Assembly (NCBI RefSeq): GCF_014193585.1
Contig: NZ_BLXY01000001.1
Location: 1,235,033-1,299,032, forward strand
Direction of reading: 5' to 3'
Origin: Geomonas paludis
Lineage (GTDB): Bacteria; Desulfobacterota; Desulfuromonadia; Geobacterales; Geobacteraceae
Length of the DNA stretch: 64,000 nt
The position numbers were made by a program, and so were the translations under genes. The notes under the pieces are model-generated. The model was not told where the DNA came from. It searched no databases and worked only from the letters and a program-made list of their open reading frames with translations. Below are positions 19,333-28,962 of this stretch, piece after piece; the first letter of the stretch is position 1, and every line of letters starts with the position of its first letter.

Positions 19333-20655
19333 ATGAAACCTATTATTGCCATCGTCGGACGCCCCAACGTGGGGAAGTCCACCCTTTTCAACAGGCTGGT
19401 CGGGCGCCGTAAGGCGATGGTCGACGACATGCCCGGGGTTACCCGGGACCGCAACTATGCCGAGGTGAACCGTTTCGACCTCCCCTTCATCCTGGTCGAC
19501 ACCGGCGGCTTCGAGCCGGAAACCTCGGACAAGCTCCTGCAGCAGATGCGCGAGCAGTCCCGCTTTGCCATGGACGAGGCGGACCTCATCCTCTTCGTGA
19601 TGGACGCGCGCGGCGGGCTCACCCCCGCCGACCGGGACGTGGTCGAGATGCTTCGGCGCATCAACAAGCCGGTCTTCTACATCATCAACAAGGTGGACGG
19701 CGAGAAGCAGGAGGCCGAGGCGGGGGATTTCTACTCGCTGGGGGTGGACCATATCCACACCATCTCCGCCGAGCACAACCGCGGCGTGGGCGACCTGATG
19801 GACGAGGTGCTGGCCGTGCTCCCCTACAACCGGGACAAGGACGAGGACGAGGAGATCACCAGGATCGCCGTGGTCGGGCGCCCCAACGTCGGCAAGTCGA
19901 CCCTGGTGAACCGCCTGCTGGGCTACGAGCGCGTGGTGGCCAACCCCACCGCCGGCACCACCCGCGACGCGGTCGACACCCGCTTTACGGTCAACAAGAA
20001 GCCCTATCTGTTGATCGACACCGCCGGCATCCGCCGCAAAGGGAAGACGGTCCAGAAGATCGAGAAGTATTCGGTGGTGGATGCCTTGCGCTCCATTGAC
20101 CGCGCCGACGTGGTGCTCATCGTCTTGAACGCCGAGGACGGGGTCACCGAGCAGGATACCAAGATCGCCGGCTACGCCTACGAGGCGGGGCGCGGCTGCA
20201 TCTTCGTAGTGAACAAGTGGGACACCGTGGTGAAAGACAACTCCACGATGGGGAAGTTCACCGAGGAGATCCGCCGTAATTTCAAGTATCTTCCCTTCGC
20301 ACCGATACTGTTCGTATCGGCACAGAGCGGGCAGCGCACCGGCAAGATCATCGCCGAGGTCGACCTGGTCATGGAGCAGTACTGCAAGAGGGTGAGCACC
20401 GGCGAGTTGAACCGCATCTTCAACCAGGCGGTGGACGAGAATCACGCCCCGCTGGACGGCGGCAGGCGGGTGAAGTTTTACTATGCGACGCAGGTGGGAG
20501 TGAAACCTCCTTCCTTTGTCGTCTTCACTAATCGTCCCGAAGGGATTCACTTTTCCTATGAGCGGTACATCATGAACCGTTTTAGAGAGGCTTTCGGCTT
20601 CAGCGGGACTCCTTTAAAGCTTATATTCAGAGGCAGAGACAAGAAAGATACCTAA
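19333..20655 (+). CDS. der: ribosome-associated GTPase Der (EngA)
   Basis: A 440-residue essential GTPase with two tandem G domains, needed for 50S ribosome assembly. Walker [10 protein letters not shown] appears twice (near residues 8 and 185), with DTGG/DTAG, NKVDGE and NKWDTV motifs, and a C-terminal KH-like domain after ~350 ending in basic [15 protein letters not shown] 19333 gives the family length; the frame is open upstream to 19072 only by chance. It is the last housekeeping gene before the signalling cluster. Confidence 0.96.
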   Translation: MKPIIAIVGRPNVGKSTLFNRLVGRRKAMVDDMPGVTRDRNYAEVNRFDLPFILVDTGGFEPETSDKLLQQMREQSRFAMDEADLILFVMDARGGLTPADRDVVEMLRRINKPVFYIINKVDGEKQEAEAGDFYSLGVDHIHTISAEHNRGVGDLMDEVLAVLPYNRDKDEDEEITRIAVVGRPNVGKSTLVNRLLGYERVVANPTAGTTRDAVDTRFTVNKKPYLLIDTAGIRRKGKTVQKIEKYSVVDALRSIDRADVVLIVLNAEDGVTEQDTKIAGYAYEAGRGCIFVVNKWDTVVKDNSTMGKFTEEIRRNFKYLPFAPILFVSAQSGQRTGKIIAEVDLVMEQYCKRVSTGELNRIFNQAVDENHAPLDGGRRVKFYYATQVGVKPPSFVVFTNRPEGIHFSYERYIMNRFREAFGFSGTPLKLIFRGRDKKDT

Positions 20656-20678
20656 ATCATTCTTTACTTAGCCGATAC
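20653..20678 (+). promoter_or_regulatory. candidate FliA (sigma-28) type promoter of the signalling cluster
   Basis: GCCGATAC (7 of 8 matches to the sigma-28 -10 box) lies 59 bases before the first gene of the cluster, with TAAA fourteen bases upstream of it, one base short of the usual spacing. It overlaps the der stop. Confidence 0.4.
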
Positions 20679-20736
20679 GATGGTTTAGTATGATGCCTAT
20701 TTTTAACCCACCCCCTACCAACAGCGAGCGGCATCA

Positions 20737-22482
20737 ATGAGTCTAGTCGGCAATTTGGAAGATCTCGGCTTAGGCGAGATCCTGCAGATCGTGAGCCTTA
20801 GCAGGAGGTCCGGCGTGCTCGCCCTGCAAAGCAGGGGGAGAGAGGCGCGGGTGATCTTCCGCAACGGGCAGGTGATCCGCGCCACATCCTCGACCTTCCA
20901 GCAGAACCTGGGCGAGGTGCTGATCCAGCAGGGTGTCATCGACCTGGGGATCTTGAAGCGCGCGTTGAGCATACAGGCCGACGAGGGGTACACCCAGCTG
21001 CTGGGCGTCATCATGGTGGAGCGTTTCAACGTGAGCGCCGACGCCATCGAGGCCGTGGTGCGCGAGCAGATCGAGAACGTGGTGTACTCGCTGTTCGCCT
21101 GGGCGGAAGGGACCTTCGAATTCGAACTGCAGGAGGTGGGCGACTCCGACCACGCCAAGCTGGACCCGGTGCAGTTCATGCTGAAGCAGGGGCTCAACCC
21201 GCAGTACCTGGCCATGGAAGGCTCCCGCATCATCGACGAGCAGCGCCACCGCGGCGAGGGGGAAGACGACCACGGCACCCACCACGAGGAATCGGTCGAC
21301 TTCGCCTTCGACCTGCTGCAGGAACCGTCCGCTGCCGCTCCGGCCACGCCACCTTCCACGCCCGATATTCCCTCTTCCCCCCCGAAAGCGCACGCAGAGG
21401 CGTCCCCCATTGCGGCCGCCGCGGCCATCACCTCTGCAGCGGGCGAGGGCAAGCCGGTGGTGCTGGTCGATGACGACCCGGCCACCCTCGCGGTCCTGAC
21501 CGCGCTCCTTTCGGACATGGGATACCGGGTGGAGGCCATGGAGCGCGGGGAGGACGCCCTGATCCGGGTTGATTCGCTGTACCGCGACGGTCTGCGCCCG
21601 ACGGTGCTGGTCGACCTGATCATGCCGCGCATGGACGGGACCGGCATCCTGGGCGGTCTGGAGCTCATGGAGCTGGTGCGCAACAATTTCCCGGAGCTGC
21701 CGCTTTTGGGGCTTTCCGATTTTGAAAATGAAGAGGCGCAGCGCAAGATGCGGGGGCTGGCAATTCCGCTCTTGATGAAGCCGCTCAAAAGCGAGATCGA
21801 GGAAGCGCGTGACGCCTTCGCACCCAGGTTCACCGCGGCCCTGGAGAGCCTGGCGTCCGGTGCGGAAGCGGCCTTCAACAGCGTCAACATCGGCGACGAG
21901 CTGAGGCTGGAGATGGGCGAGGAGCCGGCCCTTTTCGCCCCGCAACTGCACCAGAGCACCGGCATTTCACAGTTGCGCGGCATGCTCGAGGAGCTGAACA
22001 ACCCGCAGCTGGGCGGCGGCATCATCCTGCTGGTGCTGCGCTTCGCCGCCGAATTCGTCAACCGCGCCGTGGTGCTCCTGGTCAAGAAGGAAACCGTGCA
22101 GGGGCTGGGGCAGTTCGGCCTGCAGGACGGGGACGGCGGTGCCGACGCACGGGTCCGCAACCTCACCATTCCCAGGGGGGAGCCGTCGCTGTTCACCGAG
22201 GTGCTGGAAACCCGCTACCCGGTGAAAGGGGACGTCGACGCCTCGGTGTGGACCCACTACTTCCTGGAGCAGCTGGGGGGCGGGCGTCCCGCCGAGTATT
22301 TCGTAGGACCGATAGTGAGCGAAGGCAAGGTGGTCGCCATCCTTTACGGGGACAACCTCCCCGAGTACAAGCCGATTGGCGACACCGACTCGCTGGAGAT
22401 ATTCCTGTGTCAGGCCGGCATAGCTATGGAAAAGGCCCTGCTGCAGCGCAGGCTGCAGGAGCAGGGACGGGGAGAAATGTGA
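20737..22482 (+). CDS. DUF4388 / receiver / GAF-like response regulator
   Basis: A 581-residue multidomain signalling protein. Residues 1-165 form a DUF4388 (PatA N-terminal-like) domain (GNLEDLGLGEILQIVSLSRR, and VVREQIENVVYSLFAWAEGTFEF). A Pro/Ala linker leads to a receiver domain (~245-360) with the acidic pair DDD and a phospho-acceptor Asp in VLVDLIMPRMDG and the Lys in LMKPLK. The C-terminal ~200 residues look GAF-like. It opens the cluster and probably integrates phosphorylation from the CheA encoded downstream; the output is unknown. Confidence 0.8.
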   Translation: MSLVGNLEDLGLGEILQIVSLSRRSGVLALQSRGREARVIFRNGQVIRATSSTFQQNLGEVLIQQGVIDLGILKRALSIQADEGYTQLLGVIMVERFNVSADAIEAVVREQIENVVYSLFAWAEGTFEFELQEVGDSDHAKLDPVQFMLKQGLNPQYLAMEGSRIIDEQRHRGEGEDDHGTHHEESVDFAFDLLQEPSAAAPATPPSTPDIPSSPPKAHAEASPIAAAAAITSAAGEGKPVVLVDDDPATLAVLTALLSDMGYRVEAMERGEDALIRVDSLYRDGLRPTVLVDLIMPRMDGTGILGGLELMELVRNNFPELPLLGLSDFENEEAQRKMRGLAIPLLMKPLKSEIEEARDAFAPRFTAALESLASGAEAAFNSVNIGDELRLEMGEEPALFAPQLHQSTGISQLRGMLEELNNPQLGGGIILLVLRFAAEFVNRAVVLLVKKETVQGLGQFGLQDGDGGADARVRNLTIPRGEPSLFTEVLETRYPVKGDVDASVWTHYFLEQLGGGRPAEYFVGPIVSEGKVVAILYGDNLPEYKPIGDTDSLEIFLCQAGIAMEKALLQRRLQEQGRGEM

Positions 22483-22483
22483 C

Positions 22484-22852
22484 GTGAAGAGGATACTGAT
22501 AGCGGAAGATTCCAACACCATGCGTTCCATGCTGGTGTCTACCATAGACGAGCTGGAAAAATACACCATCGTCGAGGCCGCCAGTGGCTTCGAGGCGTTG
22601 CGTCTTTTGCCGCGTGAGCAGGTGGACCTGATCATCACCGACATCAACATGCCCGACATCAACGGGCTGGAGCTGATCAGCTACGTGCGCAACAACCCCA
22701 ACTACCAGTCCATCCCGCTGTTCATCGTCTCCACCGAGAGCGGTGAGAAGGACCTCGAGAAGGGGCTGGCGCTGGGCGCCAACGAGTACCTGGTGAAGCC
22801 CTTCGACCCGGTGAAGCTGCAGGAACTGGTCTGCAAGTATTTGGAGGACTGA
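22484..22852 (+). CDS. CheY-like response regulator
   Basis: A 122-residue single receiver domain. GTG 22484 starts one base after the previous stop. Acidic pocket ED at 8-9, phospho-acceptor Asp-53 in IITDINMP, switch Thr/Ser in IVSTESG and Lys in YLVKPF are all present. With no output domain it acts by protein-protein contact or as a phosphate sink for the nearby CheA. Confidence 0.92.
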   Translation: MKRILIAEDSNTMRSMLVSTIDELEKYTIVEAASGFEALRLLPREQVDLIITDINMPDINGLELISYVRNNPNYQSIPLFIVSTESGEKDLEKGLALGANEYLVKPFDPVKLQELVCKYLED

Positions 22853-22863
22853 ACGGCCCGACG

Positions 22864-22984
22864 GCCGTTCGACGTTCGACGTTGATCTCAGTCTCGCAGC
22901 ACCGGTGTGGTGACGGCGCCGTCACGGAAGAATTTGGTTTGGGGAATGCAGTAGCGGAACATTGAACCTTGAACGTTGAACGTC
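22864..22984. repeat. heptamer-built inverted repeat between cheY-like gene and cheA
   Basis: The left end is tandem GACGTTC-type heptamers (22868-22886), the right end tandem GAACNTT heptamers (22957-22984) in inverted orientation, around a ~70-base centre with its own GACGGCGCCGTC palindrome. A structurally matching element with different heptamers lies at 25887-26019. Confidence 0.7.
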
Positions 22985-23006
22985 TTTTGCCTTTGAAAGA
23001 GAGTCT

Positions 23007-25073
23007 ATGAGCGTTGAGGATAACATTGGAAAAGCGTTGAAGGACTTTTTGGCCGAGGCCGAAGAGATCCTGGACCAGTTGAGTCTTGACCTGGTCTCGT
23101 TGAGTGACTGCGCCGACGGCGGGGAATGCAGCCCGGACCTGGTCAACTCCGTGTTCCGCGGCGCCCACTCCCTCAAGGGACTGGCCGGCATGTTCGGGCT
23201 CTCGGACATCGCTGAACTGGGCCACCACCTGGAAAACCTGCTCGATGCCCTGAGGCTGGGCAAGGTGGAACTGGACCAGACCGTGGTGAGTACCCTGTTC
23301 GAGTCCACCGAGCTGCTGGCGCACCTGGTGCGCAACGCCGGCGAGACCGGGGGCGAAGGGGCCGACCTCTCCGGCGCCATGCAACGCATCAACGATTGCC
23401 TGACCCGTGGGCCCAAGGCCACCCAGGACTCCCCCCTGGCAAGGCTCAACATTCCCGAGCGGGTGCTCTCCTCGATGACCGAGTACGAAGAGCACCGCCT
23501 GCTGGAAAACGTGAAGAAAGGGCGCAACATCCATTCCATCCGGGTGTCGCTGCTCCTGGCGAGCTTCGACTCGGACCTCATGGAGCTGACCGACGCCCTG
23601 AAGCAGGCGGGCGAGGTGATCAGCACGCTTCCCTCCGCCTCCAGCGGCCTCGACGCCGGCATCGATTTCGAGATCCTGTTCGGCTCCGAGCTCCCCGCGG
23701 GCGCACTCATGCCCATCATCGACCGCGAGCACCTGACCATCTCCACCTTCGGCGAACCGGCCGGGGCGCAGGCGGCGGGGAGCGGCGCGGCCGCGGCCGC
23801 GGCGGCGCCGGTCGCGGAACCGGGCGGTGCGGAAGGCGATTTCCAGGCGCCGGTGCAGGCTGACGGCGGCGCCATCAGCGCCAAGAGCATGAGCCGGACC
23901 GTCCGCGTCGACATCGGCAAGCTCGACCTGCTGATGAACATCGTGGGCGAACTGGTGCTCTCCCACTCCATGATCGCCGACGTCGCCGCCCGGATGCGCC
24001 GCGACGGGCTCATCGTCCCCTCGCAGGAGCTGAACAAGGCGGCCAAGGGGCTCGAGAAAAAGCTGTCGGAACTGCAAAAGGGGGTCATGGAGATCAGGAT
24101 GATCCCGGTCGGGCAGCTCTTCGACAAGATGACCCGCATCATAAGAAAGATCGCCCGCGAGCAGGGGAAGAAGGTCGAGCTGAAGCTCTACGGCGCGGAC
24201 ACGGAGCTGGACAAGCTCATCATCGAGGACATCTCCGACCCGGTCATGCACATCGTGAGAAACAGCATCGACCACGGCATCGAGACCCCCGAGGAGCGTG
24301 TGGCCGCGGGCAAGGACGAGAAGGGGACCATCACCCTTTCCTCGTACCAGAAGGGCAACCACGTCGTGATCCAGATCGACGACGACGGCAGCGGCATCGA
24401 CGTGGCGCGCGTGAAACAAAAGGCGCTGAAGCTGGGCATGATCTCGTCGGTCGACGAGGTGAGCGACCGCGAGGCGGTCGACTTCATCTTCCGCCCAGGC
24501 TTCTCCACCACCGAAACCGTGAGCGAGATCTCCGGCCGCGGCGTGGGCATGGACGTGGTCCGCACCAACATCGCCGCACTCTCGGGTCTCATCGACGTGG
24601 AGAACTTCCCGGGGCAGGGGGCGCGCTTCATCATCACCCTCCCCATCACGCTCGCCATCATCAAGGCGCTGATCATCTCCACCGCGGGGCGCACCTACGC
24701 GCTTCCCATCACCTCGGTGCTCGAGAGCATCATCGTGGAGCAGAAGGAGATCAAGACCGTCGAGCGCAAGGAAGTGATCCAGCTGCGCGAGTCGACCCTC
24801 CCCCTTTTGCGGCTTTCCGACCTCTTCGAACTGAAGGGGGGGGAGGCTGCGCCGGAGAGCTGCTACGTGGTCGTGGTGGGGGTTGCCGAGAAGCGGCTGG
24901 GGCTCGTGGTGGACGACCTCTTGGGGCAGCAGGACATCGTCATCAAGTCCATCGGCGACACCTTCGCCGGTTTCCGGGGCATCTCCGGCGCCGCGGACCT
25001 TGGCGACCAGCGCACCATCCTGGTGCTCGATGTCGGTAGCGTCATCGCCGAGGCCACTCGAGGGAGTGCCTGA
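23007..25073 (+). CDS. cheA: chemotaxis-type histidine kinase CheA
   Basis: A 688-residue CheA. The Hpt domain has the phospho-accepting His-54 in RGAHSLKGL; residues ~150-245 form a P2-like region; after an Ala-rich linker come P3 dimerisation (TVRVDIGKLDLLMNIVGELV), the HATPase with N-box HIVRNSIDHGIE, G1 DDDGSGID and G2 SGRGVGMDVVRT, and a C-terminal CheW-like P5. All catalytic boxes look intact. Its stop shares one base with the next start. It should phosphorylate the CheY-like proteins and CheB encoded around it. Confidence 0.95.
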   Translation: MSVEDNIGKALKDFLAEAEEILDQLSLDLVSLSDCADGGECSPDLVNSVFRGAHSLKGLAGMFGLSDIAELGHHLENLLDALRLGKVELDQTVVSTLFESTELLAHLVRNAGETGGEGADLSGAMQRINDCLTRGPKATQDSPLARLNIPERVLSSMTEYEEHRLLENVKKGRNIHSIRVSLLLASFDSDLMELTDALKQAGEVISTLPSASSGLDAGIDFEILFGSELPAGALMPIIDREHLTISTFGEPAGAQAAGSGAAAAAAAPVAEPGGAEGDFQAPVQADGGAISAKSMSRTVRVDIGKLDLLMNIVGELVLSHSMIADVAARMRRDGLIVPSQELNKAAKGLEKKLSELQKGVMEIRMIPVGQLFDKMTRIIRKIAREQGKKVELKLYGADTELDKLIIEDISDPVMHIVRNSIDHGIETPEERVAAGKDEKGTITLSSYQKGNHVVIQIDDDGSGIDVARVKQKALKLGMISSVDEVSDREAVDFIFRPGFSTTETVSEISGRGVGMDVVRTNIAALSGLIDVENFPGQGARFIITLPITLAIIKALIISTAGRTYALPITSVLESIIVEQKEIKTVERKEVIQLRESTLPLLRLSDLFELKGGEAAPESCYVVVVGVAEKRLGLVVDDLLGQQDIVIKSIGDTFAGFRGISGAADLGDQRTILVLDVGSVIAEATRGSA

Positions 25074-25873
25074 TGTACAAGGAATTTTACGGCCTCACCG
25101 AGAAGCCCTTCAGCAAGACTCCCGATCCCCGCTTTCTGTACATGAGCTCGGGGCACCAGGAGGCGCTGGCGCGGCTCGAGTACGCGGTCGAGGAGAGCGA
25201 GATTGCGCTATTGACCGGCGACATCGGTTGCGGCAAGACCACCATCTCGCGTGCCCTCATGGACCGGATGGGGGATCGTTACCACTTCATGTTCGTGTTC
25301 AACCCGCGCCTGACCGCCGACGAGCTGCTGCGGGTGATCGCGTCGGGGCTGCAGGTGAACGAGCCGTCCCTGCAGAAGGACCAGCTCCTGAAGGAGATCA
25401 CCACCGCGCTGTACCGGCTGCACGGCGAGGGGCGGGTCCCGGTGGTGGTGATCGACGAGGCCCAGATGATCCCGGACCGGGAACTCTTCGACGAGTTGCG
25501 CCTGCTGACCAACTTCCAGCTCGACGACCGCAACCTCGTGAGCGTGATCATCATGGGGCAGCCCGAGCTACGCGAGATGCTGGCATCCCCGGTGTACGAG
25601 CCCTTCCGGCAGCGCATTTCGCTCAACTTCCACCTGGCCCCCCTGGGGCTGGAGGAGACGCTGGAGTACCTCGATTTCAGGATCGTGGCGGCCGGCGGCG
25701 AGCCCGGTCTGTTTTCGCCGGACGCCGTGCAGAGGATCTACGAGCTATCCGGCGGGGTGCCGCGCCGCATCAACGCCGTCGCTACCAATGCGCTGTTGAT
25801 CGGCTACGGCAGGGACGCCGCCCTGATCGACGCCTCCATAATCGAAGAGACCGCGGCGGAGCTGCTGGCTTAG
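25073..25873 (+). CDS. ExeA/GspA-like AAA ATPase
   Basis: A 266-residue ATPase of the ExeA family, starting MYKEFYGLTEKPFSKTPDP, the family's hallmark opening. Walker A is GDIGCGKTT near residue 48, Walker B VVVIDEAQMI near 130, and the sensor region GVPRRINAVATNALL near 230. ExeA proteins usually help assemble secretins or cell-envelope complexes and carry a membrane segment and peptidoglycan domain; this one is truncated to the ATPase alone. Translationally coupled to cheA, so it may act on the signalling array or its target machine. Confidence 0.88.
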   Translation: MYKEFYGLTEKPFSKTPDPRFLYMSSGHQEALARLEYAVEESEIALLTGDIGCGKTTISRALMDRMGDRYHFMFVFNPRLTADELLRVIASGLQVNEPSLQKDQLLKEITTALYRLHGEGRVPVVVIDEAQMIPDRELFDELRLLTNFQLDDRNLVSVIIMGQPELREMLASPVYEPFRQRISLNFHLAPLGLEETLEYLDFRIVAAGGEPGLFSPDAVQRIYELSGGVPRRINAVATNALLIGYGRDAALIDASIIEETAAELLA

Positions 25874-25886
25874 AACCGTTAGAACC

Positions 25887-26019
25887 CGTTCTAGGTTCTA
25901 CGTTCTAGGTTCTACGTTAACAGAACCGCCCCTGCGCTTGCCGCTTCGCCAAAGTGCTCCGGGAGCGGGCGCCGCAGGTGCCTGGCCGAGACCAACGTAG
26001 AACATAGAACGTAGAACGG
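25887..26019. repeat. heptamer-built inverted repeat between the ExeA-like gene and cheW
   Basis: Left arm 25888-25918 is tandem GTTCTA(G/C) heptamers, right arm 25994-26018 is tandem GTAGAAC heptamers in inverted orientation. The centre includes a GC-rich GCGCCGC-type hairpin. Same architecture as 22864-22984. Confidence 0.75.
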
Positions 26020-26032
26020 ATGTTGAGGTCTT

Positions 26033-26851
26033 ATGAATCTTGCAGAGATCAGAAAGAAGGCTTCCCGCGGAGAGCCACAGGGCACAACGGCGCGCGAACC
26101 GGCGCCGGAGCAGGCGTGGCAGGCGCCCCAGGCCGGGCCCTCGCCTGCGCCGGTGGAGACGGAGGTACCCCCCGAAGTGGCGGTCGCCCCCGAGGAGTTC
26201 TCCGTCCCCGAACCCTTCGTGGCCGAGCCTTTCGTGCCCGAGCCCGTGGATCCCGATCCGCTGCCGCGCGCCTCTGCCCCGGCTTGGCAGGCCGAGCAGT
26301 TCGACCCGCCCTACCAGTACCAGGAGGTACTGGACGAGTTCGACCCGGTGGCGGTCATCCTCAGGGGCCGCGAGTCCGCCTCCTTCGAGGCGGAGACCTT
26401 GCAGCAGGAGGTGGTGGACGCGGCCAGCGTCGAACTGCTCTGCTTTCGGGTGGCCAGCGAGGAATACGCCATCAGCATCATGGACATCAAGGAGATCATC
26501 AAACCGCGCGAGGTGACCGAGGTGCCCCGGGTCCCCTCCTTCGTGCGCGGCATCCTCTCCCTGCGCGGCAACATCATCCCCATCTTCGACATGAAGAACA
26601 GGCTGGGGCTTGCCGACGGCGCCGTCTCGGAGCGCGAGCGCATCGTGGTGGTCAAGCGCCAGGGGGGCTACGCCGGCGTGCTGGTGGACGAGGTGGTGCA
26701 GGTGGTCCGGATCGCCGAGGGGGGCATCGAGCCTCCGCCGGTGGTCCTCGAGGGGATCGATCGCGAGTTCGTGCTGGGGATCGGCCGGGTCGGCGGCAGG
26801 ATGCTGATCCTGCTCGACATGGAAAAAGTACTGGATGTAGGTCTCTTGTAG
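26033..26851 (+). CDS. cheW: CheW-domain protein with long acidic N-terminal extension
   Basis: A 272-residue adaptor. Residues 1-130 are Pro/Glu-rich and probably disordered; residues ~132-268 are a CheW domain (ELLCFRVASEEYAISIMDIKEIIKPRE broken as LCFRVASEEYAISIMD, with PRVPSFVRGILSLRGNIIPI). CheW couples CheA to chemoreceptors. The extension is about as long as a whole CheW, which may tether the array to another partner. No receptor gene is in the cluster. Confidence 0.88.
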   Translation: MNLAEIRKKASRGEPQGTTAREPAPEQAWQAPQAGPSPAPVETEVPPEVAVAPEEFSVPEPFVAEPFVPEPVDPDPLPRASAPAWQAEQFDPPYQYQEVLDEFDPVAVILRGRESASFEAETLQQEVVDAASVELLCFRVASEEYAISIMDIKEIIKPREVTEVPRVPSFVRGILSLRGNIIPIFDMKNRLGLADGAVSERERIVVVKRQGGYAGVLVDEVVQVVRIAEGGIEPPPVVLEGIDREFVLGIGRVGGRMLILLDMEKVLDVGLL

Positions 26852-26875
26852 AGGCGGGATGCAGGAGGGATGAGC

Positions 26876-27274
26876 ATGGAGAAGAACAGGATCCTCGTGG
26901 TCGAGGATGAAGAGAGCCTGCTGAAACTGGAGAGCATCCTCTTCACCTCGAAGGGATACCAGGTTACCGGCGTACGCGGCGGCAACGACGCGCTGAAGGC
27001 GATCGCGCAGGATGCGCCGGACCTCGTGGTCCTGGACCTCATGCTGCCGGACATGGACGGCTTCGAAGTCTGCCGCAACATCAAGGAAAATCCCGCCACC
27101 AGCGCGATTCCCGTGGTGATGCTGACGGCCAAGAAGAGCAGCCGCGACCTCGAACACGGCCGCCAGGTCGGCGCCGACGCCTACATCACCAAGCCCTTCA
27201 AGTCGGTCAAGGTGCTGGAAGTGATCGAGGGGCTGTTGGGCAACAACAGCGCAGCTGGGGGGGACGCAGTCTGA
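26876..27274 (+). CDS. response regulator receiver protein
   Basis: A 132-residue single receiver. ATG 26876 is preferred to the in-frame ATG 26870 because AGGAGG at 26863-26868 is then 7 bases away. The acidic pocket EDEE, acceptor Asp in VVLDLMLPDMDGF, Thr in VVMLTAKK and Lys in YITKPFK are intact. One base overlaps the next gene. Confidence 0.92.
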   Translation: MEKNRILVVEDEESLLKLESILFTSKGYQVTGVRGGNDALKAIAQDAPDLVVLDLMLPDMDGFEVCRNIKENPATSAIPVVMLTAKKSSRDLEHGRQVGADAYITKPFKSVKVLEVIEGLLGNNSAAGGDAV

Positions 27275-27780
27275 TGACCGAAGAACTGCAGGAAATTCAG
27301 GTGGCCTGCCTGCGCATGGACGAGGGGCTCTACGCCGTCGACATCATGCGCATCAGGGAGATCATCAGGGTCCCCAAGCTCGCGCCGCTGCCCCGGGCAC
27401 TCCCCTTCGTCGAGGGGGTGATCAACCTGCGCGGCTCCGTGATCCCGGTGGTGGATCTAAGAAAGCGCTTCGGGCTTCCCGCGGCGGAGAACAAGGAGAG
27501 CGCGCGCCTGCTGATCCTCTCCATCTCGGGGCAGCCTCTGGCCCTCATGGTGGACGAAGTGACCGAGATGATAACCATTCCGCTGCGCGAGCTCAAGGCG
27601 CCGCCGCGCGGGGTGCGCATCGTGGGAGGCGAGTACATGGTGGGGCTGTGCCTGGTGCGTGACGTGCCGGTGATGCTGCTCAACATCGACGCCCTGCTCA
27701 CCTTCCAGGAGAAGGCCCAGTTGGGCTACCTTACCCCCCAGGGGGAAACCACTTCCACGAAAAAGAGCCCAGCATGCTGA
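27274..27780 (+). CDS. cheW: CheW-domain protein
   Basis: A 168-residue CheW adaptor of normal size, with LRMDEGLYAVDIMRIREII, PLPRALPFVEGVINLRGSVIPVVDLR and a C-terminal helix. It is the second CheW of the cluster, overlapping both neighbours (one base with the receiver gene, seven with the next), which implies tight co-expression. Two differing CheW proteins suggest two receptor classes or two array positions. Confidence 0.92.
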   Translation: MTEELQEIQVACLRMDEGLYAVDIMRIREIIRVPKLAPLPRALPFVEGVINLRGSVIPVVDLRKRFGLPAAENKESARLLILSISGQPLALMVDEVTEMITIPLRELKAPPRGVRIVGGEYMVGLCLVRDVPVMLLNIDALLTFQEKAQLGYLTPQGETTSTKKSPAC

Positions 27781-28952
27781 TAGTCTGTCCCAACTGCAAA
27801 AAGCGATTCAACGTTGTCGTCAGTTCTTCCGACGAGCCGAAGAAACTGCGCTGCTCGAGCTGCAAGGCCGTGTTCCGGCTGGTGCGCAAGAGCGAGCGCC
27901 CGGCGGCACCGCAGGCGAAGGTAAAGGTCGTGGTCGCCAACGAGAGCGCCGCCTTCTGCAAGGCGGTGGAGAAGGTTCTCGCCGCCGAGCCCTTCGAACT
28001 CTTCCTGTGCACCGACGGCAAGGAGGCGCTCGAGACCGTGCAGCGCGTGCAGCCCGGCGTGCTGCTTCTGGACGTGGCGCTCCCCACCATGTTCGGATTC
28101 GAGGTCTGCGAGCGGGTCCGCCAGGATCCTGCGCTCGCGAAGACCAAGATCGTGCTGATCGCCTCGATCTACGACAAGACCCGCTACAAGCGCTCCCCCA
28201 ATTCGCTCTACGGGGCCGACGACTACATCGAGAAGCACCACATCCCGGACTCCCTGGTCTCGATGATCTACCGTCTCACTTCGGGTGGCGTTCCGCCGGT
28301 GGTGAGCCCGACCGAAAGCGAACTGGCCGCCCAGGAGGAGAGCCGTAGCGAGATCCGGCAGGTGGAGGTCGAAGAGACCTCGATGCCCGAAGCCGCCGCA
28401 CCCGTGGCCGCACCTGCGGCACCTGCAGCGCCTGCAGCGCCTGCAGCGCCGGCACCCGAAGTCGCCCCGGCCGCGGCACCCGCGGCTGCCGTTGTCGCCG
28501 CACCGGAAGCTCCGGCCGTGTCCGCCGCGGAGGCATCGGCTGTCGCCGCGCCGGAAGCAGTCACCGCGTCCCCCGAGGTTCCCGTTGTCGAGGCAGCCGA
28601 GCCTCCCGTCGTCGCGGCGCCCGCAGCCCCGGCCATGGCGGCGCCGGCAGCTCCCAGCGCCCCGGCTGCATCCGCCGGGCCCGCCGCGGCTGCGGCCCAG
28701 CTCCCCGAGGAGCAGGTAAAAGCACGGCGCCTGGCCAGGATCATCGTTTCCGACATCGTCCTTTACAACCAGGCCAAGGTGGAGCAGGGGGTACGCGAGG
28801 GGAACTTCCACGAACTGCTCGCCGACGACATACGCGAAGGAGAATACCTGTACCAGCAGAGGGTGTCGCAGCAGGTGCGCGATACCACCTCCTTCCTCAA
28901 GGATGCCTTCGACGAGCTCATCGCGAAAAAACGTGCCGAACTGAGCCTTTAG
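27774..28952 (+). CDS. zinc-ribbon (MJ0042-type) / receiver protein with Pro-Ala linker
   Basis: A 392-residue protein. Residues 1-40 are an MJ0042-type zinc finger with CPNCKKRF and CSSCKAVFRL. Residues ~48-165 are a receiver-like domain with acceptor Asp in LLLDVALPTMFGFEV; the region DDYIEKHH replaces the usual Lys-Pro. Residues ~205-315 are almost only Ala, Pro, Val and Glu. The last ~75 residues are helical. This mix recalls gliding/pili-type signalling proteins of delta-proteobacteria; its function is not known. Confidence 0.82.
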   Translation: MLIVCPNCKKRFNVVVSSSDEPKKLRCSSCKAVFRLVRKSERPAAPQAKVKVVVANESAAFCKAVEKVLAAEPFELFLCTDGKEALETVQRVQPGVLLLDVALPTMFGFEVCERVRQDPALAKTKIVLIASIYDKTRYKRSPNSLYGADDYIEKHHIPDSLVSMIYRLTSGGVPPVVSPTESELAAQEESRSEIRQVEVEETSMPEAAAPVAAPAAPAAPAAPAAPAPEVAPAAAPAAAVVAAPEAPAVSAAEASAVAAPEAVTASPEVPVVEAAEPPVVAAPAAPAMAAPAAPSAPAASAGPAAAAAQLPEEQVKARRLARIIVSDIVLYNQAKVEQGVREGNFHELLADDIREGEYLYQQRVSQQVRDTTSFLKDAFDELIAKKRAELSL

Positions 28953-28962
28953 GAGAGAGACC

